DNA of 64,000 bases from Ancylostoma caninum (Eukaryota > Nematoda > Chromadorea > Rhabditida > Ancylostomatidae): the NCBI GenBank assembly GCA_037903475.1, contig JBAJFG010000016.1:186001-250000 (forward strand), given 5' to 3'. The number at the start of each line of letters is the position of its first letter. Position 1 is the first letter of the stretch. A program made the translations under genes and the position numbers. A model generated the notes under the pieces. The model was not told the origin of the DNA, did not search any database, and worked only from the letters and a program-made list of their open reading frames with translations. This document shows positions 24,801-36,800 of this stretch, in pieces.

Positions 24801-27800
24801 CAGAAAAGTTCCGGAGTATTCTGAGTATATTGCTATTTTACAAGATCACAGTTAGGGTCAAAATGGAAGTAATACAAGGATTTACAGGATCTACTCCTAG
24901 AAAAAATATTTTCTTGGCGTTTTTGGTCATTTAATCAAAAGTGTGATCACCACTGACAAGCGCAAGTAGCATAAGAGAATTTTTACAAGTATTTCATGTA
25001 TCTGGCCTGAAAAGTATATCCATCACGTTATCTTTAGAAGCTTAGGAAGGTTCAGATTACTATTTACCCTATATGCGATGTAGATATGCATAGAAATTCA
25101 GCGCATTTGATGAGGATTTGAATTACTCGTACCTGTGTGTCATTTAAACAATCATGACCCGGAACTAAGCGATTCCCGGAACATGAATCCTTCATTTTCT
25201 ATTTCTAGTACCTCAAACCGTCCATTCTAAGCATTCTGATAAATCTCAACAAACAAAAAATAAGTTTTTCTCTCATCAATGATACAGATACTTGTTTTCT
25301 CACCATACAGTTATGAGTACATGTGACACGGGCGAAAATCCACGTAGTTTTCCATAACAAAGAAAAGAAGACAACATGCAACAGAGCAAACCATGCAGTT
25401 ATGCAAATCTTTTATTCACAAGCAATTAGAAATCTTGGAAATGTTAAATCACACGACACAGACAAGCCAGAGTTCCCTGGAAAGAAAATCGAATGACAGA
25501 GTAGAGATCAACAACTATGGAATCCTTTACATTCTGGATCATCTACAGTGGCAGCGGTGGTACCCAGTATTTTTTATGGCAGTGCACACTAAGTCGGCGC
25601 CTATGCCGCTTCCTAAAGCGACAAGAACACAGCGTTCTTACTGGATGTCTGTGCGACATCCTGGAATCCCTACGGCTTCTGACTCTGTGGCAACGTTTAT
25701 GTGAATAATGGGGTCTCGCTACCCTACGCCTATCAAAAACTGAATCATCATTGGCCCTTTTCCCAAATGACAAACTCTCCTTCCTCCGTAACTCCTCTAA
25801 ATCATCCTTATCCTTCAGTTCTTTCAGTATATAATCAAAGAAATTACGCTCATATTCGCGCCTTCGCTTTACGCGCCGTTTGTGGCCGTCTATACTGCCG
25901 CTACGCTTTGAAAACGCATGACGCCCTTGAATAGTCGTGTTGACCAATCTCAAAGGAGCTACCGTAACTGCTGGTTTTACGCTCGCTACAGTACTGCCCC
26001 TGGTGGTGGACGAAGATGAGTTAGTAGGGACTCGAATATGTTGATAAGTAGCGCGATGGCGATTCTCTAAATCACGGCATTTCTGGCTTCCTAGGTGCGT
26101 ACACAGTATTTCCACTTTGAAATCCAGAGACGATTCTCCAGCACGGTTTATCGCAACGCATGTGTACAGTCCGGCATCAGAAAGCGAAGTGGCCGGGATT
26201 TGCAGGCGACGTCCATCGGTTGAGATCTGAAACGATCGCGGACCTTTTCCAGGATCCTGGGATCACTGTCCAATTTTGGCAGCTAGAACTGTCCACAAAT
26301 GTAGAGTAAGCTAACCTTGACACCAGCAGTGTTGTCTCTTTCGATTGGCCGCCCATCCTTGATCCAGCTGACATCCGAGACTGCGGACGTGGCATCCACG
26401 GCGGATCTTATGGGACATGTGATCGACAATGCATCACCCTCTCGTTTCGTATGAGCCTGCGTCTCTGTCGACTCCAGGGCCGGTGGTGCTGGAACAGTAT
26501 AAAGTCTGGATTCAGCTGGTTCTAAGTTACCTAATTCCAGAAAACCTACTCAAAACTTCCAGATTAAAGTCTTGCTCTACCGATCCCCCTTTGTTCGAGG
26601 CAACACAGGTGTATCTCGCTTGGTCTGACGCACGTACGCCTTCAATTCCGAATGTTTGATTGTTCTGAAGAAAACAAATTTACACTAAATTACATTATTT
26701 GGCATGGAGTAGAAATCTAATAGAGTACTGTAGCTCGAAGTAATGTAAGAAGTAATCATATCTGTTGCACAGAAACGAACCTGAGCAAAAACAATCCTAC
26801 TATCGCTGACGTCCACTGGATTTCCGTCTTTTGTCCATGAAACAGTTGGTTGTGGGATTCCTGAGAAATTTTCAGCAGATATTTTTCCTGTCTTCACTAC
26901 CGTAGTTAGGGTATGTGGTAAATGAGATTCCTATAGTGCACAAGAAGCTTCGTATTATCCAGAAATTACATTCTATCCCAACAACATACCAACAACATTG
27001 CAAGCGTTATTAAATCCCCGACGTTATCCCTAACCCCTCATCCAGCTTATAACTCACCGGAAACAGGACACTCCAAATAAATGTTCCTCTCAACGATCGC
27101 CAAAGGATTGCCAATGATGTTGGATTTGTCGATTTTGGGAGGGACAAGCACCTAAAATCTTTCTTTTTTCAGCGTCCACAGAAGCGGCTCCAACATTGGG
27201 GAAGAAACCTTCAGGATTAGGTCGATATCCGAAGAGCCAGCTTCGTTGCTTGCCTTGCAAGTGTATTTTCCACCATCAGAAAGAGACACGGAGCGGATAG
27301 TAAGTTGCTGAATAAAAGACATAATTTATTTAGGGACAGTTGTGTTACAATTGCAGCGAGAACTGGTTCCCAAACAATGTCCACGTCGGATTCTCAAGGA
27401 TTTTCCTCACAGCGATGGATATCCGAAATCAGAGGGCCCTTTTAAGAAGTGAGAGACGAGGATGGGTACCAGTTCTCGCGCAACCGATCCGAGAACTGAG
27501 AAAACCCCTGACTAACCATGGCATCCGGAGAAAGTGCCATGTTTCCAGCCAGATAGAGCGGTTGTTCGCCTCTGTACCAAATAACTTCGGGTTTCGGTTC
27601 TGTGGCGACGGCACAGTCAAGCGTGACAGTTTCATGCTCGACCACCTCGTAGACGGATTCACCGGTACGATGGAATTTCGGCGGGGCTGGAAATAGAGAT
27701 TTTGAAAATTGATAGCTCGCTGGATGTTTTTGAAATTACACGGAACTAATTCGGAATTTTCTCCACCTAAATAGTGGTTTGCTCTCGTTGGTTTGTGAAA

Positions 27801-30800
27801 ATAAAAAAGTCAGAAAGCTAGTGAGCGCCCTACAGCATTAAAACATGTGAAAAGACACTTCTAAGAGCTATCAAATAAGAATGTTAGGTCCTGGATTATC
27901 CAGGAAAACAGGAGTCGACATCCAGATACTCCATATATGACACGTTTTAGACTATCCCAGGCAAGAGGAAACGAATTTCTGAAATTTCAATCACTTCCCA
28001 AATTATTCCAAATTGAGGGATTCAACTAATTTGTTGACATCGCATTTGCATGTTTCCCTGGATTAAAACGCGGATTTTCTTCGGGACAAAAAATCGAGTG
28101 TTTTTCTTCTTTTCCTGTGTAAAAAGAGCATAACTATTAGTACACCATGATTGACTCTCAGGAACAAGAAAAAAGCTAGACCTTCACTCACCAATAACCT
28201 CAGACTCGTAGTCTGTGTCGAGTACACCAGCTTCATTAAATGCATGGCAGGTATAACGGCCCTCATCCTCTTTCTGCAACAAAATATTCTTCTCCTGCAG
28301 AGAAATACATCCTCATTTGAGGAATCAAACCTTGGCTTGCTCAATCTGAAGATGCTTTCCGTCAATCACCGTAAATCGTGGATCATCGCCAAGAGGAAGT
28401 CCTTCCTTGCGCCATTCCACCTGATCATTTTATTATTTATGAAGCAACTCAAGGCTAATTCTACAAATAATGGGCACAAAATCTCACTTTAGGATCAGGA
28501 TTTCCCAGCACTGGACAGTAGAAGGTCAACGTTTTACCCTGGACAATGTGTGGATTCTGATCAACCGATTCCTCTATGTGTGGAGCAGTGAATACGGACA
28601 CCTAAGGAATAAGATCTCTATAAAAAAGAACTGCAATAGCCTCAGGACAGTAAGTCTAGCAACAGAAACTAACAGTAAACCCGGCTTCACTTTCTCCAGC
28701 CGCATTTTTCGCAACACAGGAGTACGATCCAGCATCCGCTCGTCTCGCCTTCAGGATCATGAGAGTCTCGCCTCGGGGCGACAAAATGAAGTTCGACATG
28801 TCTTCGATGGGACGTCCGCCTCGTAGCCATCTTCAATGAGTCAAGAGGTATTTTTAGAATCTTGAGGATTTTAAGAGATAGCGGATTTTCTAGCAATTAC
28901 TTTATAAAATAGGAAAAGAAGAAGAAAGAAAATAGAAATAGCAGATTCTGTAGCAACGAGTTTACAAAAAAAAGAAAGAAAGAAGAATAGAAATGATAGA
29001 TTCGCTTTCATTTCAAATCGAAAGAAAGGATAGATGAGCTTATGAGTAATAAGGACAGTATCGAAGCGAAAATGATTCCTCGAGAGAGTAATTCAAAGAA
29101 TGAGGTGAAATAATGAGTCACATACTTTCCCCAGAAAATGTAAAGGAAACTTCTACCTGACAGTTGGTGCCGGGTGTCCTTCAACTTTACACTCAAGCCT
29201 GGCGCGGTCTCCATCAATTACCTGAAATTTGTATGGAATTAGGCATAAGCAGCATTTTCTTCTGATTTCAGGAACTATTAATATACAGAAGTTGGAACAG
29301 GTATCCATTCTATAATTGGCTCGCGTATGAAAGAGGGCGGAGCCAGCCAATGAGCATCCTGTTACGAAGTTTTGTAAGCAGAAGCCCTCTAGCACATGGG
29401 TTTTAGTGCATTCTCGCTTCTGCAGCCTTCTACGTAGGTGTCAGCGAAGCTTCACAGACAAATCTCATTGCATTTGTCGGGAATTATGAAAAACCGCCAA
29501 TGCCTAGCGAGCCGCAGCCTTTAAGCACAATGAAATCACACCTCCTGAAGAGATCTTTTTCACCTGAACTTCCGTTTTTATGTCTTTGAATCGCGGCCTG
29601 CTGAAGACGTCAACAGCAAAATCGGCCGAGACGGATCCGGCTTCGTTGCGAGCTGTACAAGTGTATCGTCCTGCGTCCGATGCTGTTGCGTGCGGCACTG
29701 TCAGACGACCTCCTTGTACTTCTGGAACGAACAAAGATAGATAGCTTAACAAGTCAAGCCAATTTCCTGCTTCCATAAATCCAAGAACTCACCATCCAGA
29801 GGCTGACCGTCCTTCTTCCAGGAGATTTGTGGAGGTGGAATTCCTCCGGCAGCGCAGTCGATACTCAATGTGTTGTTCTCTTTAACCTGGATTACTCTCT
29901 CGCCATCCTCAATAACGGGAATCACTGGAAGTCCAGAAATTAAGAAAAATTAGGAATCAACGAAAAGTACAACACTTCAGCAATTACTAAAATGGAATAA
30001 TCCCATAAGGTCACGTCGCTTACCCAAAACATGGAGCTGAGTGCTGGCTCGTTGTTCTCCAGCTCGGTTCATAGCAATACAAGTGTATCTGCAAGGAAAA
30101 ACATCCAAGAAAAATATGATTTTGCGAGCTTTCCGGAATCCTACATACCTTCCCGCATCTTCCACACTTGCTTCTCGTAAGTGAAGATATCGCAAATTTG
30201 TGGAGCTTTGCAGAAGTTCGGATTGGAACAGTTGTCCATTTTTCAACCACTCAACCTTCGGAGGTGGGTTGCCAAACACCTTAAAATATCAGGATAAGGG
30301 AAAGGTTAAGCGCTTAGCGTAGATATTCTAGAGAATACGGACTTCACAGCGAATCGTCGCTCCTCTTCCAGCTACCACCTTCATTTCTTCGGATTGCATG
30401 AATACTCGTGGTGGGGCTAAATAAGAAAGAATAGAGTTTTTATTATATGATGAGAGTAGACTGATATCCTGGAAAATTTTGACTTATCCCTCAGAACCAG
30501 GAAAATATGCTACAGCTGCGTTACAGAATGGATGATAGTTGGGAAGAGAGCAGAGAGAAAAACAACGCGGGAAAGTGTGCAGCAACTAGAGAGGAATAGA
30601 GAAGCAGGTCATACGCACTGTTGTCGCGTTTGGAACAGACTAAATTTTTTTTATTTGAAAAATCATGGACAAGTTGACTGTACTCAAGCCAAAGGGGTCG
30701 GTTGACAATGCATCTCAGGAGAATCCACGGAATTTTCGTGTTTTTACTACACTATGGAAGATTTACAGATCATCAATATGTCGTCTTCCTGGAATATATA

Positions 30801-33800
30801 GAGCTTTTCCTAAGTAATTCACTCCTATGACACCGGCGCTTCTCAAATTATTAAGATTTCAAACTGCTTAACTAGTAAATTCTAGTTCCTAAGGTCCGAG
30901 AAAAAAGCATCTGAGTGGTCTCATTAAGTTAATGAACAACCACCTGAGTGGTCTTGTGAGACCGAGGAACAATAAGTGGCTTGATGCCCTAGTGTTCTTC
31001 TAATTCTAGTGCTCTTCTACGTTGAGAAACGTTGAGAAAAACACATGCTCTTCTCCCAGTGCCCAATAGAAAGATGTTCTTCCATTTGCTCTCAATTTCT
31101 GGATCTCAATCCAGCAGATCCATTAAACCGGAGATTGAATCGGAAGCAGAAGTTTTATGGCGAAGCGCATGTTGTTTTACGTTCAAGTCGTAAAGCGTTC
31201 ATGCTCATTTAATGTTTAGTGTAGTGCGAATCAAGATGCGATTAATGGATTTTTGATGTTCTTGGATCAAACAGCTTCGACCGCACGCATCATTGAGATT
31301 ACCCAGGGTAAACGTGCTGACAACACGCAAACTCACCCATCTTCAACGCGCTGCCTTTACCCTGGGTAACCACATTGATGCAGTCAGGCCTGTATTTGTT
31401 GAAGGATATTATGTGTAAGCGGGATGGAATTCCTGGAAACTTCTTCAGCCACAGCAAAAACATTAACCAAATGATAGAGGTATGAGTGCTAGGATAACCA
31501 GAATCAGGAAAAATGATTGGGTAATTTTTACTGCTATAACATCATTTCTATTCTCATATTCTCCTACTTTGTCTCCACAAGTATCAACTACAGGTTTTGA
31601 CCGCTATGTAAATTTAGAAATAATTTAGGTATTCCTCCTCTGCTTTCTTGCACGAAATTTGAGAAGGAATACAGTATAGTAATACTACAAAAACAGGACT
31701 AAAGTATCAAGCTAACGCAATAGCACCATATTCGCGATTGCCTTATCTTTAACGTCTCAAAGACCCAGGAATTTTCTCGGAAAATCACAAAGTTTTTGGG
31801 TTCCATGAAAGAGCCGGGCAGTACGAATTTAGTGAGAGACCAGTGTCTCACGTAGTGATCATACATACAGCACTATTCGTTATTGATATTTTTATTTATT
31901 TATTTATTTATTATTTATTTATACTTTTATTTATTTATTATTTATTATTTTACGTTATTTTTTGGTAGATCCACGTCTCCTGAATCCGCAATCGCACAAA
32001 TTTCCTTGCGGTTGCTAATTTAATGGCATAGACAATCGAGCAAAATGTTCTGAAGTTTACTTTTACTACCTACCGATGTGGTAGAATACTATCCACGTAT
32101 GAACTGTCCCTCAATGAGTGTCTGATTCTCAAGTGGACATCTGTGACGGCTATTACAGTGCGAACTAGCGCATTCTATGCATTTTCCCAATCCCAACGAA
32201 TCACGGCTTCTCCAGCTGATGAGCAGATTCCTCCTTTAAATGTACTTCTTCGGAGATCATTCGTTACTTTTTAGGAAATTCAGTTCTCGTTGCTCAAATT
32301 AAACTAAGAAAATGACAACTTGATTAATTACCTAGGGGACTACTCTATTATCACTCTGAAATATTCTAACAATTCAGCGATGCATACCTATGTATGTATG
32401 GCTCATCTAAAATACTTCTGTGACTAATAAAGAAAACATAGTTGAATTGAATAGACAGAAATAGTGACCTCTTCCACTTCTTCTACCGCTGAAACTTAAT
32501 AGCAGAGGTTATTTCACAAGCTGATGCCTACCTAACCCTATAAAAGTGGCGCACAATGGTAAAAAACCATTACGGTAGTTGTGGTCAGCATATCACAGAC
32601 TCCCCTCTCCCATCAGATGAAGTTTCACCAATTTTCATAGCGAAAATTCAAGGCAGCACAATGCGGGATTAATGACCATTTCCAGGATGGTTACAAACCA
32701 CCCATAGTGGCTAAAAAAGAGCTTTATAATAAGTAGACAAGAAATGGCTGCCCATCTGATCAGTTGGCATCAAAGGTCCGCTGCCGCCACTACTCGATCG
32801 AACGACCCCACACTGACCCTGCTGATCCAGGATCTTGGACATTCAACTAGTTATATCGTTGCAACGGTTGAGTTTTCCGTGCTACAATCTTCGTAGAATC
32901 TTTGGGACACCTTCGCAGCTTCCAAAACGACTGAAATCTCAGACGCGAAAATTTCCGTGGGTGCTGCCTTTAAGTGTAGCGAGTTATCCAGGCAAAAGTG
33001 GATACTGTTCATCCGAACGACTTTCCTCCGTCAGCTGCGACAACAAATAGCACAGATCGCAAGGTTTAGCGGATTTTTACTGAAACGCCCCCTTCTGGAT
33101 GAGCGGGAAGCTTAGAACCTTCCCGCGGACGTTTGTGAATCCCGTCACAGATGGAATAGTGGCGGGATACCCGTCTGACAGTGAGAAAACAAAACAGTTC
33201 GCATTGATCCACAATTATTTTCTGGTATCTGGTGTTCACGGAAATTAAATACCCACTTCATAACCACAGATACACGACAAGATATAGGCTTCACCGTGGC
33301 ATGGCCCACATAAAGCTCGAAAAATGCGCAGGAAAAAAATTGATACTTTGCGCCCCATGCTCAGAGATCTTTAGATATTCCTGTAGAAAGTAAGGCGTGC
33401 TTTTTCTTTGTTCAACTCTGACTTTCCAAGCGCCTGACAACAAATCTACAAGAACACATGTAGCAATTGACTTCTGTCAAACTCGTTGCACTGTAAATGC
33501 ACCTTTCGCTGCTGTTTTGTTTTCCAGAACACATACAGATGGTGCTGTCATGTTGCATTAGGCTAGTGATGGGACATGTCCCAATGAACACAGCTTCAAC
33601 GATCGCTTGTCGGTGCACAGCATGCACCAAGTCGAATGCTCGATGTTCTCTGTGGGTATTGCATTACGCGACGAATATCAGATACTTCTGTTTTGCTCAA
33701 CAAAGCTTACATATCCTGAGCTGTTCGCAGTGTTCGGATACGCTGCATTTCTCGGATTAGAGCTCGTTAACCAAATATAACACTGTGAACACCATTCAAA

Positions 33801-36800
33801 AAGAAAACACTCTCTCCAGAAATATTTCTGGAATGTCCTGGATGAGAAATACTCCCTACATCTCTACACACCACTCAGCGCCAAACTCACCGGTAACTTG
33901 CACGTACGTATCAGCTTCCGCTTTTCCTGCCTTGTTCTCCGCCTTGCAGGTGTACCTTCCTTCCTCTTCACTTTGCACGTGATTGAGCACAAGTACACGG
34001 CCGTTGTCCACGAACTAAAGGCAAAACGGCACAAATAATTCATGACGCCCTAGGATTTTCCCACCACTCGTATTTTCACAAAATACTTGGGAGAAATTTC
34101 TGAAAATCCGAGTGCATCGGAAACGCTCTGGGAGAAACTCTCATGCACTTCCAGGATAATTCCAGAAAGTCACCTGTACATTCTCAGTTTGAAGCAGTGC
34201 TTTCCCATCCAACAACCATGTAATTGTTGGTGCAGGCGTGCCATCAACATCGCACGTTAATTCTACGGTCTGATTCAGGATCACATCCACGGAGCGGAAT
34301 GATGGACCGAGGATTTTTGGAGCCACTGAAATGCTAAGAGTTGTGATTTCCAGGATAATAGAGGGATCTGCAGCTGGATTCCTCACCATTCACAATCGTA
34401 TCAAAGACGGATTGATCCTCTCCCGCTTCGTTCCGTGCGATGCACGCGTACTGGGCGCTGTCAGATGGCTCCGCATCCATGAGGTAGAGCTTGTCACGGC
34501 GTACGGAAATCTGGATGTGCAACTCTTCTGTGGTAAAATCCACCGGACACGCATCTGACTTACCTGGACCTTATCAGAAGTGGTGATGGGAATGCCATTC
34601 TTTGTCCAGAAGAACTCTACAGTAGGATCCTAGAAAGTGACCTCAGAAATTTATTTATTCCCTCAGAATCCTATCACAACACCTAGCCGCCAATACTTAC
34701 ATCAATAGGGCATTGTAAGGTCAGCTGATGGCTTTGCTGAACTTCCTTAGGCGCAAAGCGAGTTTCCATTAGCGGAGGTTCTGAAAAGTTAATAAGTTCA
34801 CCGTTTTTACGCATTATTCAATTCAAAATAATCCCAGGATCTTACTAAGGATCGACACCACAAGGTCTTTCTCAGCACGTCCTGGTTTATTCTCAGCAAT
34901 GCAGGAATAGCGTCCAGCGTCTTCTGCCTGAAAAATAGCTGGATTCATATCTGGACACTTGGGTGACCTTAATGAGGACGACCTTTGCCTCCTCGATATG
35001 GAGTTGCTGCTTGTCATTGATGTATACGCCTGTGTCGTTGAGTCTGTAGCCATTCTGGAACATGGAAAAACCGGCGTTTTTCTTCTTCCCAGTCTATTAG
35101 GCTTATTAAAGTACAAGTGGAGTGGGAATTAGGGTCAAGGCTTTGCGTGTGCACAAAAAGCTGCTTCTCTATTCCGAGCACAGCATATACTGAGCGATGC
35201 CGACCAGTGCAACTCGGAAAACAAAACTTTTCCGAAACACCAATGGAAATACACGAAGGGTGGGTTCTTCCTGAAGCTATGATAAGCGCAAGGATATAAG
35301 ATAAGCACCGTTAAAGCTTCTCAGGGAAATTAAACCATATTTAAGTATAAGAATCCTTGGAAAATTGCGAACAAACTGTAGGTTAAGAAAGGGTAGTATA
35401 TGAATCTTTTTCAGAGTTGGGCTTGTGAGAACTCAACACATTAACCTCTAGCGACTGCACCTAGTACTGCATGCCGCAAAAAAAAAAGCACTCGAAGTCG
35501 AGTATTCAATTTCGAATAGGTTGAGGATTCAAATGTCGAAAAATTGAGAGCAATACATCTCTGCAAGTAAGCTAAGAAGGGTTGTATGGCTTCCCTTCGT
35601 TTGAATATTGAAATTTCCGAATCAGTTATTAAGAAAATTAATTAGGACCAATCCTAAAACAACTACACTAAACGTTACCTCCTCCTGAATTTCTTGTTCA
35701 ACGCAGAGTGCCCGATAACCATTAAAAAATTCGATAAAGTGGTTTTATTCTGTTTTTATCCAGGGATCCTGAGATATTTATGTTCTTCCTCGAGCATAAT
35801 TATTGACGCAGCCATTTTCTTTTAGGGAGAACAAAGGAGCTAAGTGACGTAATTAATTGTGTTCTGCTCGACATCCTTCTGGCTCCTGGATCCACAGAAT
35901 TCTTTGGCCTAGAAGGATGCTTTGAGCCGGGTAAATTTTAACCTTAAAAGGCGCCTAGTGGGCCCACGAATTGGATTTTTCGTCCAACAGTTAACGCCAT
36001 AGTCTTGCAATGTCCTGGCCGTCACCGGTCCAAATGAGCCGGCATATGTTTCCTCGACTCCTTATCCTCACATTACTGTGCTCAAACCACATGTGGCACT
36101 GTTTTTTGTTGGAAAAATCCAATGAACTCTTCCTGGATTGTGGGATCTATTACTGGATCTGGCTCAGATTATGTAAATCGTAGATGTTTTTTTCTGCTTG
36201 CTAGCATACAGCTGTCTATCTTGTTTTATTTGTTAGTCTCGTAGCTCGTATTAATCAATTTTATTACCAGTTGTTTTCCATTTGCTCTACCGCCGAAAAT
36301 TATGATAATTGAAGGCAGAGAAGGAAGGCGAAGTGGGTGAGTAGTAGGATACTAGGTGTGTACTCGTCCCTCATCGTGCCTCATCGTCCCTCCCTCATCT
36401 TGCAGATATTTCCCCGTTGATGATAGTGCAATTCGTGCACAACTATGCACATGGTTTGAAACATTAACACATTATGAATGCGTTAAATTCTGGAAAAAGC
36501 GCTGCTTCGGGATGAAGACGAGACGTTCGCCGGCCGGCCGGCTCACTGCCCCCCACCGTTTGGATTATTCACGCTTCTCGACAGCTAAGTGCAAAACTTT
36601 GACTTCTCGCGCATGAAATAATCTACAACTTTTAAACAAAAAGTGCACGAAATGCGAATAGAATGCACGTCTGGCGAACGGATGTGCTGCGACACAATAG
36701 AAATAAAGGGGACAGCGTTAACGTGCCTCTCCTAGACCTCAGCATGCCCTCGGCAACGTACATACCTCACCGCATCCAGAAAGTCTACGGAGACGAGAGC

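Larger units (their letters stand above)
24280..26102. other. Hemicentin intron (1.8 kb) between Ig 23 and 24
   Basis: For the long isoform this is an intron. Its 5' third (25543-26102) is the open basic-tail frame, and its 3' part holds a MITE (24621-24722). The rest shows nothing gene-like. Confidence 0.5.
30417..33890. other. Hemicentin intron (3.5 kb) between Ig 16 and 17
   Basis: Carries a family A MITE (31288-31381) and a TTTA simple repeat (31889-31952). No exon was supported on either strand. Confidence 0.5.

Noticed and set aside
24280..25542. Idea that two separate hemicentin-like genes meet here
   Set aside because: Exon 26103-26226 and exon 24142-24279 match in phase and domain order, and no start codon with signal peptide or promoter-like acceptor was found between them; an alternative end of one gene fits better.
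36356..36616. Plus-strand frame with several Cys after a TTGCAG acceptor
   Set aside because: No convincing donor, start or link in phase to the downstream Cys-rich gene, which already has its own signal peptide.
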